NCBI RefSeq assembly: GCF_008831285.2
Contig: NC_045146.1
Location: 25,067,703-25,131,702, forward strand
Length of the DNA stretch: 64,000 nucleotides
Reading direction: 5' to 3'
Origin: Nymphaea colorata
Taxonomy: Eukaryota > Streptophyta > Magnoliopsida > Nymphaeales > Nymphaeaceae
Shown here in pieces: positions 15,950 to 29,173 of the stretch. A program made the translations under genes and the position numbers. Position 1 is the first letter of the stretch. Each line of letters starts with the position of its first letter. Below the pieces are notes generated by a model that made no database searches, was not told the origin of the DNA, and was given only the letters and a program-made list of their open reading frames with translations.

Positions 15950-16170
15950 TTTGCAGAGGAAACCCTTGCCTCGAGGCAGAGGGTTTTCTCTGAACTCTGA
16001 CTTGATAGTGTTTCAGAGGCAGAGGGTTTTCTCTGAACTCTGAAACCCTCCGCTTGAGAGTGTTTCAGAGGTAAAGGGTTTTCTCTGAAATCTGAAACCC
16101 TCCGCTTGAGATTGTTTCAGAGGCAGAGGGTTTCCTCTGGTTTCAAAAGCCCTCCGCCTCGAAGCAGAGG
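15950..16170. repeat. 52-bp hairpin-forming minisatellite, copy I
   Basis: Units starting GTTTCAGAGG begin at 16010, 16062 and 16114, exactly 52 bp apart, with diverged partial units on both sides. Each unit contains GAGGGTTT and AAACCCTC facing each other, so each can fold as a hairpin. The same array occurs in copy II at about 26975-27217. Confidence 0.9.
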
Positions 16171-16195
16171 GTGGAGGAAGAGGATTTCTAGCGTT

Positions 16196-16221
16196 GAGAG
16201 AGAGAGAGAGAGAGAGAGAGA
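16196..16221. repeat. (GA)n microsatellite
   Basis: Uninterrupted GA dinucleotides; the equivalent tract in copy II is 27242-27269. It lies in a stretch that looks like a plant 5' leader (CT-rich) on the minus strand. Confidence 0.95.
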
Positions 16222-16503
16222 CCTCTTACAATAGTTTGGTGAGTGGTTGTCGGAGATCCGCTCCGGTGCATCGCTGGTTGCTGGTGCCCCCTAGACAGCT
16301 GCACCTCCCGCAGAATCGAGGAAGGAGAGAAGAGACCTCGAGGGATAGAGAGAAATTGACGTTGAAAATGAGAAAAAAAAGCGAGGACGTTGAAATTAAA
16401 AAGAAAGCGAGGACGTTGAAATTGACCGTTGCGATTACCTTTTTAACTCTCAGCATTTAATGGGAAAGGCCATAAAAGGTAAGGGCTATCCATATGCATA
16501 AAA

Positions 16504-16896
16504 CGTTTGAGGATTTTAACCACTCTTTTCGGATGTTATTTCACTGAATTTAATTTATGGATATACGTCCAACTGCAAATTGAGGAGAATGTTCATGTTA
16601 GACGCCAGTTTGTTTATTACACATAGAAGAACTGAACCTGAATCTCAGTTAAATCAAAATATTTATTTACCACACACGAAAAGGAATAACATGGATTTTC
16701 CTCTCCCTTTTGAAGATTGATCAGAATGAGACTCCGATCTAAGTCTAGTGCTCCGATCTGACTTGGACTCTTCAATAAGCCCAATTTATATTTATAATAA
16801 TCCTCTTTTCCATAACGAATCGATACTATTTTGATGCAATCTGTGTGATCTCAATAGTAGTTTGTTAGGAAACAATCAAAATTAATACAATTAACT
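16504..16896. other. Spacer between cassette copies I and III
   Basis: AT-rich sequence not shared with the cassettes. No gene or structure seen. Confidence 0.5.
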
Positions 16897-19800
16897 ATCA
16901 GCTGAGAGAGTTCAACTCAAGGACCATCTATGTTATATGTGAAAGTGAGTTCAACACTGAAACTTGTAGCCAACTCCACCATCAAAAGGCACTTAACAGA
17001 TGGAAACTGCATTAACATAATATTTTTCTAGCACAGAACCATGTAATGGATCCTCCACCATGTGGACTCAGGAAATGAATGTGAGACAAGAGTGATTTAA
17101 CGGTTCTCCAAATGTAAAAGGCCAACTTGCTGCAACAACAGATTCGAGATGTTTAGGAAAAGTAGGACCGCATCAGATGTACAAGTGAGCAGAACTTGTT
17201 TTCAACAGCATCGGATGAATCTTCAACTTAAAAAATGTCCTTTTTCATGCACTCGTACATTGAAGCATAGAAAGAAATGATAAAATTCTCCCAATCCCTT
17301 TCATCACAACTTTTCATGTTTGGTTGAGCTTCACTAGCTAGCAATTTTCCTCAATATAAAAATAAAATAAAAACTATAAAATTTGAAACAGTCAGAAAAA
17401 GTAGAACTGAAAATCTCTTTAATAGATAGAATTAAAAAAAGGAGAATCGATTTTGGTTTTCAAAATTTTGGTTCGTGAGAATCAAAAACAGGGAAACACT
17501 TAAAAATCTATCAAAAATGACTGGAAGTTCAAAAAATCCTGAAATTTTGTGGGCTAATTTTCACACAACACCAAGAATCAAATCCAAATTCAATTTTATC
17601 GCACAAGGTATACATTGATACGTCCCACCACTAGAATTAGAAAAATAATAGGTAAGCTTGAACAGAGAAAACAGAAGAAAGAGATCATTGTAATGGTGCT
17701 GGTATCTTGTAGGCCTCATCTAGGCTCTATATAGGCATACACCTTGCAATACAACTAGTGCTTTCAAGTGTTTGAGGACAGAGCTAGGCATACACCTCGG
17801 CAACAAGGAAAGCTAAGCATGAACAAAGAAAACAAAAGAAAGAGATGATTGTGATGGTGCACACGCACTTAACTTGAAGGTCTCATCTGGGCACCATAAA
17901 GCAGTTTTTGAAGACAGAGCTAGGCATACACCTTGGCAGGGAGAATATAAAGCATTTTGCCAACTAGAGCACTATACGTGATCTTTTATGTGTATTTTAT
18001 GTGTATGTGTGAATTGTAAAACACACAAATATTGTCTACCAAGAAGAACAGAAATGAAATTTATGATGATCCAAAACAATATTGAAAAGAGGACTAGGTT
18101 TCCACCCATGGATGAACCCTTTAGGAGGTGTAAAACCATTTTCAGGGTTTTCTTGAAATGTTTATACATTCTAGATTTACCTAGATGCCATGTTGTAATA
18201 TTTACTTTTTCATTGTCAATCGAGGGAAGCCCATAAGTGCCTAGCAATTAACGTTGCCTCAATATTAAACAAGTGGAAATGCAAACTAGCTGAACAATAT
18301 GTGGACATGATAACAAAGAATACTCACCCCCTAAAAGACTAGCACCCATATGCTGACAAGAAGAGATTTTCTGGTCGGAAGGAGAGAAAGAGAGATGAAC
18401 ATGGTAAGTGAGGAGAAGAAGCATAAATGCACATAAAAAAAATAATAAAGATGAGAACTTTCCAACGACAAAAAAAAAAAAACAATTGAATATGACAAGA
18501 GAACAATACTTACCTGAAGAGGGAAATCAATACCATGGAGAAAGAGAGGGAGGGAAGGGGGGGGCGGGGGGGTAGGGACCCAAATTTGATAAGTTTTTTG
18601 GCAGTTAACCTTCTACTTAAGCCATGTCGACCCTTCACAAACAAAAATGGAGAAAAAGGGTTCCCCTTCCCAAAAACCCCATTATACGAACACAGCCAAG
18701 CATGGCCTAAACTTAATCCCAAACTAAACCAAATTCCACTAATTTCAGTCTGCCATAAGAGAAGTTAAGAAGAGGAAGGGAAGTCACCAAAAAAAAGGTT
18801 CTTTCCTGCACCTCCTAAACTGAGAAGGTGTCCTGCCAAACTAATTGGCCAACTCTCTTCCATTCCCCTCCCCTCAAACCTCCAAAGAAAGCACTTGCTT
18901 GAAGTAGAAAACACATGGTTGCTTCTCATCAAGGACCTCTTCAAGCATCAGGGTGTTGTCATTGATTTAAATGAAGGTTATGATTTAATACTTTAACAAA
19001 GAGTCTTAGGTTTGATCCTACTTTGGTGAGGCAGCAAGGATTAATTGTGGGCAAAATAGTTCGATGCAACAATAACACTAGGGGGATGAATTTTGTTTGA
19101 AAACTTTGCTTACACTTTTTTCATGAGCAAAAGGTGAACAATATCTCAATATGATCACAACTTTATTTGCCAGAATCTCTAAGAATTTCAACTTGAGCTT
19201 TGTGACATATTCTCTTTCACCCAAAATATTTCATGAGTATTAAGATGTACCTCAAGGCATTGCTATGCTATGCTATCAAGCTTCTTGAAGGGAACTCTTT
19301 ACATCTCTAGGATATGAACACAGAGGAGAAACTCTCAGCCTCATAGAAAACACAAAAAGGGAGTAAACATTGACTTGGAATCTCGCATGTGCAAAAGATT
19401 TTTGCAATTGATACTTGAGATTTTTGCACCCCAAACTTTATAAATCCTGACAGGTACCTTTTTTTTCTTTTTTCTTCCTTTTTTTTAAGCACTTCCGAGG
19501 TTTGCTTGGAGGAAATGCCACTCCATCACCTTCAGCCGCGAGGAAGCCCATTCCATCACCTTCAGTGATATCACTACAGAAATCCTCCGTCTTGGTGCCC
19601 CATATGTTTTTTTTCTTTTTAATTTTTTTATAAGCACTTTTGAGGTTTGCTTAAAGGAAACTCATTCCATCACCTTCACCTCAGTGACAGTAGAGAAATC
19701 CCCCCACACTCTTGGTGCTCCCTTTTCTTTATTCTCATTTTAGCACTTTGGAGGTTGGTCTCACCTTCAACTCAATGACAGTAGAGAAATCCCCCAGCCC

Positions 19801-20293
19801 CCTCCTTTACGTGCTTTTATTTTTTTTTGATATCCTGTCAGAATCTTATAAAATATGAGTTTCTTCTCATAGTATTTCATTGTTGAACCCTTGCAAATGC
19901 CTGATTGTCAAAGTCAATGTAATATCCTTTCCCAAGCTTTCTCAAACTCATTGAACTTCTCCTCATCAAAATTCCTTTCAGCCAACTGATAGCAAGAACT
20001 TGAAGTTTTTCCATTTCCTCAAGGAAATATTAAAGGTAAATAAAGATATACCTTCATGTAGACATGGCACGGTGATGAAGCCAGAGTAGAATTCTTAGAG
20101 ATTCCTAGGAAAAGAATAGCTCTCCACCATAGATTGGTATACTGCTCAAGAGATCACCTCTACTCATGAAATTAGAACTTTCTAAAATCAAGATTTCAAA
20201 GGCAACAAAAAGAAAAAAAACAAATTTGGGAAATCTTTTTGGAAAGTGGGTTCCAAAATATTGAAAACCAACCTATTTTGAGAAAATTCACTC
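16897..20293 (-). repeat. Cassette copy III (rearranged)
   Basis: Matches copy I modules near 11.68-13.07 kb (here 16897-18240) and 14.76-15.9 kb (here 19140-20293). The RRP40-bearing module is missing; in its place is 18240-19140, shared with about 30.62-31.28 and 44.69-45.29 kb. A recombined copy with a block swap rather than a simple deletion. Confidence 0.75.
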
Positions 20294-21536
20294 ATTAGTC
20301 GGATTTTTTTATTGGATGGTAAAACAGTACATTTTCACTCATTTAACAATTGACTTGACAGAAATGAGCTTTTGAATATCTTTGATTAACCATGGGAAAA
20401 CTTAAGTTTAGTTTTAGCAACATCAAAAAGGAAGGTGCACTTTTTGTTATCCCCAAAAGTTTAGGCCCACGTTTGACAATTTACCAAATCTTTGTACATC
20501 TAAAGAACTAGTTGAAGTTTGAAGCTTCTCAGCAACCAATTAACTAACGGGCTTAGGGACCAGATTATGCTGAGAGATGCATCAGCTTATCCAATTAATA
20601 AAACTATTCATCTTCAACTTGAGGGTCTTGAATCCGATAGCCAGATAGGCAGCACTTGTGATGTCAAAGCTCAATAAGATTCTTACAAGGACAGAACAAG
20701 ATTCCTCTTTTAATGAAATGAAAGAGAAACTTAACAGTTTGAACATCAGCTAGAAATCAAGAACCATAAAACCAAGCTGACGTCAATTTTCCCCTAAAGA
20801 AAATGAGATGCAAATAGACATGATTTTCCAGTGCTGCACACGCCAATGCCTCATATAGCACTTTTGGAAAAGTGATATTCTTACCAGAGGCAATCATTCA
20901 ATAAGATTTAAAACTAACGGAAGAATGTATAATTAAAAGTATCAACAAAAAATTCAGGCACATTTAAATTCTAGAAAATCAAAGGATAAGATGAAAACCA
21001 TATTTGTCAAAACATAAGGACGTTTCATTTGGAAGCTCAGTTCAACGCGTCGTCACCAAGATGAGATGTTGGAAGCTCAGGAAGAAGTTCCAAAGGAAGG
21101 GAATGGATCTCATTGTCCCCTTTCGGAGATATTTTATAGACCTCTACCCTGAACATTTGATTTCTTCTAATCTACAAAGCACTAGTATGAAGCTCAAAAA
21201 CAACTTATCAGGTTAATAACATTTATTATTAAGATGAAGCATGTGTGGGCTCAAAAAACCTTTTTATTTTTATATTGACATTTCAGAGTAATTTTTCTCA
21301 TTTAAGTATTGGTGCTCCTTGAAAAATTAAAATTTTATACTTACTGCCTTTTACAAGAGGGGTGAAATGCTTGTCTCGTCACTCTTTGATGACATCTTAC
21401 CGTCGTCTCTTTGATCGCATTCCACCAATGCTCTTACATGACTCCTTCTGCCAGCACTAGCACTTCAGATGCACTTTCTAACATTCTTAAACAGTTCTGG
21501 ATTTCATAGTTGTCAAGAGGTCGTGCACATCAGTGA
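20294..21536. other. Spacer with a short intron-module remnant
   Basis: 20866-21025 is a partial copy of the intron next to the RRP40 exon in other copies. 21030-21075 contains a piece also seen near 40.2, 43.4 and 47.5 kb (CACCAAGATGAGATGTTGG). The rest is AT-rich with no supported gene. Confidence 0.5.
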
Positions 21537-21828
21537 AATCGTGAAGCACCCAACAGCACCTCCATCGGCTGCTTGTCGTGCACAAAACAGTGTTTTGAGT
21601 GAAAAAAAGACCTCCCCTCCCAACTTTTGCAAAAAAACCAGATTTTTTAGCTCCAAAACGTCATTTTGAGCATGCATCCAAACAGGACCTTAAAATTTTT
21701 ATCAAAACAGTATGAGACAACCAAAAAAGGTGTTTCTACGTTGGCCACATTTCATTGACAAACTGTACAAACCTTGTTGCATTTGCAAATTCAGGGAAAC
21801 AAAGATTTTCCTAGAAGCAGAAGATTAT

Positions 21829-21948
21829 TTACACAACCACCGAATGTGAAGCTTTTAACCTTGGAATCCTAAAAGCTAAAGAAAACAAGCTTTGTCTCCC
21901 AATGGAAGACTCAGTTTTAAGTCTCTTCTTGCTCAAACTACGGCTACC
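21829..21948 (-). pseudogene. Terminal-exon-like segment, copy II
   Basis: Same 40-codon frame as at 11523-11642, with an intact TTGCAG acceptor. Reads GSRSLSKKRLKTESSIGR at its start and ends SHSVVV then TAA. Family unknown. Confidence 0.45.
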
Positions 21949-23102
21949 CTGCAACATAGATATATTGCTGAGAGATTTCAACTCAAGGACCATACAACGT
22001 GCATTTATTGTAAGCAATTCCGAAAACAGCATGTAATGTAAGGACATGTAACAGTAAGACTGAATTTTGAGGTTGGTAACGAAAATGATTCATAAATAAG
22101 AAAAGCACAGACATGCGCTCATCTATGTTATATGTGAAAGTGAGTTCAACACTGAAACTTGTAGCCAACTCCACCATCAAAAGGCACTTAACAGATGGAA
22201 ACTGAGTTAACATAATATTTTTCTAGCACACAACCATGTAATGGATCCTCCACCATGTGGACTCAGGAAATGAATGTGAGACAAGAGTCATTTAACGGTT
22301 CTCCAAATGTAAAAGGCCAACTTGCTCCGACAACAGATGAGAAAGTCGAGATGTTTAGGAAAAGTAGGACCGCATCCGATGTACAGGTTCAACTTAAAAA
22401 AAAATGTCCTTTTTCATGCACTCGTACATTGAAGCATAGAAAGGAATGATAAAATTCTCCCAATCCCTTTCTTCACAACTTTTCATGTTTGGTTGAGCTT
22501 CACTAGCTAGCAATTTTCCTCAATATAAAAATAAAATAAAACTATAAAATTTGACAAAACACTCAGAAAAAGTAGAACTGAAAATCTCTTTAATACATAG
22601 AATTAAAAAAAGGAGAATCGATTTTGGTTTTCAAAATTTTGGTTCGTGAGAATCAAAATCAGGGAACAAAATCTATCAAAAATGACTGGAAGATCAAAAA
22701 GTCCTGAAATTTTGTGGGCTAATTTTCGCCAAGAATCAAATCCAAATTCAATTTTATCGCACAAGGTAGGTATACATTGATACGTCCCACCTCTAGAAAT
22801 AGAAAAAAAATAGGTATGCTTGAACAGAGAAAACAGAAGAAAGAGATCATTGTAATGGTGCTGGTATCTTGTAGGCCTCATCTAGGCTCTATATCCTTGC
22901 AATACAACTAGTGCTTTCAAGTGTTTGAGGACAGAGCTAGGCATACACTATGGCAACAAGGAAAGCTAAGCATGAACATAGAAAACAAAGGAAAAAGAAG
23001 ATTGTGATGGTGCAGATGCACATACCTTGAAGGTCTCTCATGTGGCACCATAAAGCAGTGTTTGAAGACAGAGCTAGGGATACACCTTGGCAGTAGGGAG
23101 AA

Positions 23103-23664
23103 GGCCGGGTAGGGATAAGATAGTCATTTAGTCAGTTCATAACAATCTCTTTCAAGCAAGGTGGGAAGCAAAGTCTCCGTCAATGCAAGTTCTCTTGCTG
23201 GCGTCTAGCTGCTACGAGAAGAAGATATGTTTCAAGCTTCACACGGCCCTGAGGAAGCCAAAACACCCTGAGGAAGCCAAAACACCCTCGCCGAAGGCTC
23301 CGCTTGACGTTGCTCGTTGGCCAAGCAACCAAAGCCGGGACCTAGGTGTCCATAGTGAAAGAGAAGTAATTTATCCGATTGAGGCACACGTTGAAGAACC
23401 AGCAAGAGCTTCCGTGGCTCCGAAAGCAAATCCAATTGCGAAATTCATTCAAGCATTCAAGCGTTCGAGATGCACCGAGCAACCGCGCAGCAACACTCAA
23501 GGCTCTTTTGAAGTCAGGACTCATTGCAAATTGTATGGCTCATTGCAAATTGTATGCCATTAGTACTTTCCTTAGATTGCAAATTGTATGCCATTAGTAC
23601 TTTCCTTAGAGAAAATTGTATGCCATTTAGTACTTTCCTTAGTACTTTCCTTAGAGAAGGACAT
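23103..23664. mobile_element. 562-bp insertion in cassette copy II
   Basis: Absent from copy I, where the flanking modules are nearly contiguous. It is more GC-balanced than its surroundings. Its right end contains three or four short direct repeats built on CAAATTGTATGCCATTAGTA and TAGTACTTTCCTTAG (about 23523-23655). An open frame (23183-23563) shows no recognisable domain. Could be a solo-LTR-like or other mobile fragment; no clear target-site duplication seen. Confidence 0.5.
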
Positions 23665-24234
23665 CATTTTGCCAACTAGCACTATTACGTGATCTTTTAT
23701 TGTAAAACACACAAATATTGTATACCAAGAAGAACAGAACAAAATATGAAATTTATGATAATCCAAAACAATATTGAAAAGAGGACTAGGTTTCCGCCCA
23801 TGGATGGACCCTTTAGGAGGTGTAAAACCATTTTCAGGGTTTTCTTGAAATGTTTATATATTCTAGATTTACCATGTTGTAATATTTACTTTTTCATTGT
23901 CGATTAGGGAAGCCCATAAGTGCCTAGCAATCTATAGACCATTTTCCAGAACGTGAGGCCAATGCTGTATTACTTCAAAAAGTTTGCTTAATTCAACAGA
24001 ATCTGCCACAATTTAGCAATCAAAAAGTGGAACTCCAGTAGGAAGTCATGACTGAACATAGAAAATGGAATATGAAAGGCTGAGAGAGGGAGGAAACCAA
24101 GACCTAGAAGTCGTGACAAGCAATACAAGAATTAAATAAAAGCAGTTGCAAGTAAACTATTCAACTCACAGAAACCATAGAAAAATTGCAAGGTTCTTTC
24201 AACATAATAGCAAGGCCCTCATTGTAATCCTTAC

Positions 24235-25222
24235 CTCAAACTTTGGTATATTTCTCCTCGTTCCACCTTCAAATGCAAGTACAGGGAGGAAGGCAACAGT
24301 TCGCCCTTTTATATCCACCCAAAAGTTCTGTTCGGAAAATATTAAACTCAGAACACAAGGATAGAGAATGATAAAGTTAAAAATTAATAAAGAGTTCCAC
24401 AGAAAGATATGTAACCACATGTACATGAGTGGAGAAAAAGAAAAAGGAAGAAAGTAAGCTAATCAATCCTAGATTACTTTGCTAGATGAATTTCGAACAT
24501 GCATAGGTGAATAACCTTCTTTATGAAACATAGGAGAATAACATTCTTTGTGAAAAACTGAACATATGTCTAACAAATTATGAACACTTCAAATTATTAC
24601 AAAATAAAATCTTTGGAAAAGTGATATTCTTACCCGAGGCAACTTATTCAATAAGATTCAAAACTAATGCAAGAATGTATAATTAAAAGTATCAACAAAA
24701 TATTTAGGCACATTTAAATTCTAGAAAATCAAAGGATAAGATGAAAGAGATATTTGACAAAACATAAGGACGTTAGGAACTTGGAACAATAAAAGGACCA
24801 CAAAAATTAGAACTATACAATAATCAAATGCTGATATCTATTCAGAACCAAGTATGACCAAAAACACCACAAGCTCAAAGGAAAAAAAAAAAAATCAAAT
24901 GAACGGAAAACAAGGCACCTAGATTAAGTGCCTTGAAGAAGGTTCCAGGAAAACAGAAGATGCAGAGAAGTATGAGTTGATGATGTATGGTAGGGTCATG
25001 CATGAAATATGAAATTCCCATTACAGATACAGTCTAGACACGATACCAAGTAATAATGAGCTCAGCAAATTAGATACAATAACAGATCATTGCAAACCCT
25101 TGCAAATGTTGAGCAGATACCATGTTACTATCAAATCAGATAAAACCAACATCCACGATGCTTATATCTGATTTGCAATCAACAACAATGCCAAGAACTG
25201 TGTCGCCAACAGATGATAAATA
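24235..25222 (-). pseudogene. RRP40: Exosome subunit RRP40 fragment, copy II
   Basis: Exons at 25222-25166 (YLSSVGDTVLGIVVDCKSD) and 24327-24235 (NFWVDIKGRTVAFLP through IPKFE), the same protein sequence as copy I. It shares the AT instead of GT at the first exon's donor, so the mutation predates the I/II duplication. The other RRP40 exons are absent. Confidence 0.85.
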
Positions 25223-25991
25223 CTGCAAACCAGATACAGGGTCAGGTTCTGCAGTGACAATAATTACAAGAATAAAGGCATTACTATCAACATAACAAGG
25301 AGACAACTACACAAATACCTTGCAATGGTGAGGCAGCTCCCACAGAAGCAACTTATAACATGTTATTAAGTTGTTAGATGAACAGGAAACCATGACGTAA
25401 TCTTCTCAAGTTCTATCACGACATTAACTGATTAACTACAACACTAAAGGCATTATTATCAACATAACAGGGAGGAAAATACATAAATGATACTTCCCCT
25501 GCAACCATAAGACGTAATTGACAGCCCCCATAGAAGCAACTTATAACATGCTAAGTTATTAGATAGGCAGGAAACCATGAAACGAAGGAAGGTCAAAGAA
25601 GTTCCAGACAATGGACAAGTCTCAGGTAGCAATATATCAATCTGATCTCAACTTTATTTGCCAGAATCTCTAAGAATTTCAACTTGAGCTTTGTGAGTGC
25701 AACTGTTTGTGTGCAGGAGATATATTCTCTTTCACCCAAAATATTTCAAGAGTATTAAGATGTACCTCAAGGCAATGCTATCAAGCTTCTTGAAGGGAAC
25801 TCTTTACATCTCTAGGATATGAACAGAGGAGAAACTCTCAGCCTCATAGAAAAGCACAAAAAAGGAGTAAACATTGACTTGGAATCTCGCATGTGCAAAA
25901 GATTTCTGCAATTGATACATGAGGTTTTCGCCCCCAAAACTTTATAATTCCTGACAGGTATCCTTTTTTTCTTTTTTCTTCCTTTTTTTTT

Positions 25992-26483
25992 AAGCACTTC
26001 CGAGGTTTGCTTGTTTGCTTGGAGGAAAGACCACTCCATCACCTTCAACTTAGTGACAGTAGAGAAAAATCCCCCCCTCTTGATGCCTTTTTTTTTTTTG
26101 GAAACACTTTAGACGTTTGCTTGAAGAAACCTCATTCCATCACCTTCAGCTTAGTGACAGTAGAGAAATCCCCCCGCGAGGAAGCCCATTCCATCACCTT
26201 CAGCTCGGTGATAGTACAGAAATCCTCCGTCTTGGTACCCCCATATGTTTTTTTTCTTTTTCTTTTTTTTTTGTAAGCACTTTTGAGGTTTGCTTAGAAG
26301 AAACTCATTCCATCACCTTCAGCTTAAGAAATTCTCCCCTCACACTCTTGGTGCTCCCTTTTCTTTTCTTTTTTTTCATTTTAGCACTTTGGAGGTTGGT
26401 CTGAAGGAACCTCATTCCATCACCTTCAACTCAATGACAGTAGAGAAATCCCCCAGCCCCCTCCTTTACGTGCTTTTTTTTTT
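25992..26483. repeat. Roughly 100-bp degenerate tandem repeat, array in copy II
   Basis: Longest of the five related arrays, about five units, each with ATTCCATCACCTTCAGCT followed by C- and T-tracts. Confidence 0.85.
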
Positions 26484-26974
26484 TGATATCCTATCAGAAT
26501 CTTATAAAATATGAGGGTTTCTTCTCATAGTATTTCATTGTTGAACCATGATTGTCAAAGTCAACGTAATATCCTTTCCCAAGCTTTCTCAACTTCATTG
26601 AACTTCTCCTCATTGCTCATATCGAATATCGAAGGTCTTTCAAAATTCCTTTCAGCCAGCTGATAGCAAGAACTTGAAAATTCTCCCCTTCCTCAAGGAA
26701 ATATTAAAGGTAAATAAAGATATATCTTGATGTAGACATGGCACAGTGATGAAGCTAGAGTAGAATTCTTACAGATTCCTAACAAAAGAATAGCTCTCGA
26801 CCATAGATTGGTATACTGCTAAAGAGGTCACTTCTACTCATGAAATTAGAACTTTGTAAAATCAAGATTTCGAAAGCAACCAAAAAAAAAATTGAGAAAC
26901 CTTATTGGAAAGTGGGTTCCAAATATTGAAAACCAACCGATTTTGAGAAAATTCACTAATTAACTCTTTCAACC

Positions 26975-27217
26975 CCTCTGCAACGTGGCAGACGATTTGC
27001 AGAGGAAACCCTTGCCTCGAGGCAGAGGGTTTTCTCTGAACTCTGACTTGATAGTGTTTCAGAGGCAGAGGGTTTTCTCTGAACTCTGAAACCCTCCGCT
27101 TAAGAGTGTTTCAGAGGTAGAGGGTTTTCTCTGAACTCTGAAACCCTCCGCTTGAGAGTGTTTCAGAGGTAGAGGGTTTCCTCTGGTTTCAAAAACCCTC
27201 CGCCTCGAAGCAGAGGG
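26975..27217. repeat. 52-bp hairpin minisatellite, copy II
   Basis: Full units start at 27056, 27108 and 27160 (52-bp period). It differs from copy I by scattered substitutions such as TTAAGAGT for TTGAGAGT. Confidence 0.9.
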
Positions 27218-27238
27218 TGGAGGAAGAGGATTTCTAGC

Positions 27239-27272
<34 letters not shown>

Positions 27273-27523
27273 CTTACAATGGTTTGGTGAGTGGTTGTCG
27301 GAGATCCGCTCCGGTGCATCGCTGGTTGCTGGTGCCCCCGTAGACAGCTGCACCTCCCGCAGAATCCATGTACGAGAGAAGAGACCTCGAGGGTTAGAGA
27401 GAAATTGACGTTGAAATTTAAGGAAAGCGAGGAAGTTGAAATTGACCGTTGCGATTACCTTTTTAACTCTTAGCATTTGGGAAAGGCCATAAAAGGTAAG
27501 TAAGAGCTTTCCATATGCATAAA

Positions 27524-28324
27524 TGATGGGGGACGGAGTCCGATCCTTCACGGTCGGATCATCATCCCCATTCCTTCACCCCTAACCTGCGTTTACCTCC
27601 CTACTTTCTCGCCCAGCTAATAATGGAACTCATGACTCTAATCAAAGATGACGGTAGAAGCAAGGAGGAGTCCAATCTCTCTTCCCACTACAAATTTACA
27701 CATGGTGGGACTCACCCTTTCTCTCTCACTCTCTCTCTCTCTCTCTCAAAATAGAGGTAAGAGCCCTAATCTGCAGAACGAACAATGGGGGGAAACGATC
27801 TCGTCGCCGGACACTAGGGTTCACACTAGGGTTCCTTCTGAGGAGGGGGGAAACAGAGGAGCAATTGCAGACAAGAAGAAAGGATCGATTTGATGGTGAG
27901 ATTCAGATGCAACCCTGCAATAGGCCAGGTAGCCAGAGAGGGAGACTGCCATTCTCTTTTGGGTTGGGCCCCACAATGCAATGCCTTCTCGTGGCCAGCT
28001 CAAATGGGTCTGGTCGACCCGGTCCAGGTGCGCTTGCTCTGCACCTGGGTCCGATATGCCTCGTGTCTCAGGCCAAGGGACTTGGTCAGGCGTCCTCTGG
28101 TCTTACTTGGATAAAAAACGAGCAGAAAACGGCAGCAAGGCATTTTTTAATGCCAGAAAATTTCTCATTATTTTATCTTCATTTCCATCATACTAAAATA
28201 TCATTTTTTACCACTTCATCAAACTATTTTTTACGTTTTCCTGTTAGTTTTTCATTTAACTTTTTCTTAATTTTTAGACCTTATCTTTTTGAAAAAAAAT
28301 TGTCAAAACTCTTTTCAAGATTTC
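27524..28324. other. GC-richer spacer with (CT)n tract
   Basis: Not part of the cassettes. A (CT)n microsatellite lies at 27719-27747, and 27780-28080 is GC-rich. A 169-codon open frame at 27865-28374 has no family signature and runs into low-complexity T-rich sequence, so I do not call it. It could be a 5' UTR-like fragment of unknown origin. Confidence 0.45.
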
Positions 28325-29173
28325 TTCGTGATTTTCAGTTTTGTGAAAAAATACCCCAGAAAAAAACCTCATAACGACCTTTCTGGCTATGGATGGTGAA
28401 CTAGTGACATATCCCATCTACCTTACCAAGTTTCAATTAGATGCACTTCATTCGTAGGCCAAGCGCAAGCACTCCTTTAACATGAAGTGCTATTTTCGGC
28501 AATACTGGAGCACGAGACCTTAATTGTTTACAACGTCTGCATGGCCCACCAAATGCAGGCAGCTTGGAGAAACAGCTGAGTGAATTCAAACTTCCGTTTG
28601 TTTACATATGTCTAACAAATTATGAACACTCCAAATTATTACAAAATCAAATCTTTGGAAAAGTGATATTCCTACCAGAGGCAACTCATTCAATAAGATT
28701 TAAAACTAACGGAAGAATGTATAATTAAAAGTACCAACAAAAAATTCAGGCACATTTAAATTCTAGAAAATCAAAGGATAAGATGAAAGCCATATTTGTC
28801 AAAACATAAGGACGTTAGGAACTTGGAACAATAAAAGGACCACAAAAATTACAACTATACAATAATCAAATACTGATATGTATTCAGAACCAAGAATGAC
28901 CAAAAACACCACAAGCTCAAAGGAAAAAAAAAAAATCAAATGAATGGAAACAAGGCACCTAAGTTAAGTGGTTCCAGGAAAACAGAACATGCAGAGAAGT
29001 ACACAAGGTATGAGTTGATGTATGGTAAGGTCATGCATGAAACATGTCTAGAAATGAGAGCTCAGCAAATTAGATACAATAACAGATCATTGCAAACCCT
29101 TGCAAATGTTGAGCAGTTACCATGTTACTATCAAATCAGATAAAACCAAATGAGATACATCCACGATGCTTAC

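Larger units (their letters stand above)
11233..16503 (-). repeat. Cassette copy I of a gene-fragment-bearing repeat
   Basis: A 5.27-kb segment matching 21537-27523 almost end to end. Both copies start at AAATCGTGAAGCACCC and end at CATATGCATAAA. Read on the minus strand it has, in order: a pyrimidine-rich leader-like segment with a GA tract, a 52-bp minisatellite, a roughly 100-bp tandem repeat, two RRP40 exons with introns, several intron-like AT-rich modules shared with the other copies, and a 40-codon terminal-exon-like segment. No transposase, reverse transcriptase or helicase is seen. I could not define terminal inverted repeats or a clear target-site duplication. Confidence 0.8.
21537..27523 (-). 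repeat. Cassette copy II
   Basis: Near full-length partner of 11233-16503. It is longer mainly because of an inserted block at 23103-23664. It carries the same order of modules, including both RRP40 exons, the tandem-repeat array (25992-26483), the 52-bp minisatellite and a GA tract (27242-27269). Confidence 0.8.

Noticed and set aside
11233-16503. Autonomous transposon (transposase, reverse transcriptase, Rep/helicase)
   Set aside because: No catalytic motif of any of these enzymes was seen in six frames of either full-length cassette.
17988-18236. Plus-strand open frame (QNNIEKRTRFPPMDEPFRRC) recurring in copies I-VI
   Set aside because: It recurs only because the module is repeated. It varies by frameshift between copies, has no known domain, and lies in what reads as intron on the minus strand.
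27865-28374. 169-codon plus-strand open frame
   Set aside because: No family match. The second half is T-rich low-complexity sequence encoding Phe/Ser runs, and no splice or start context was convincing.
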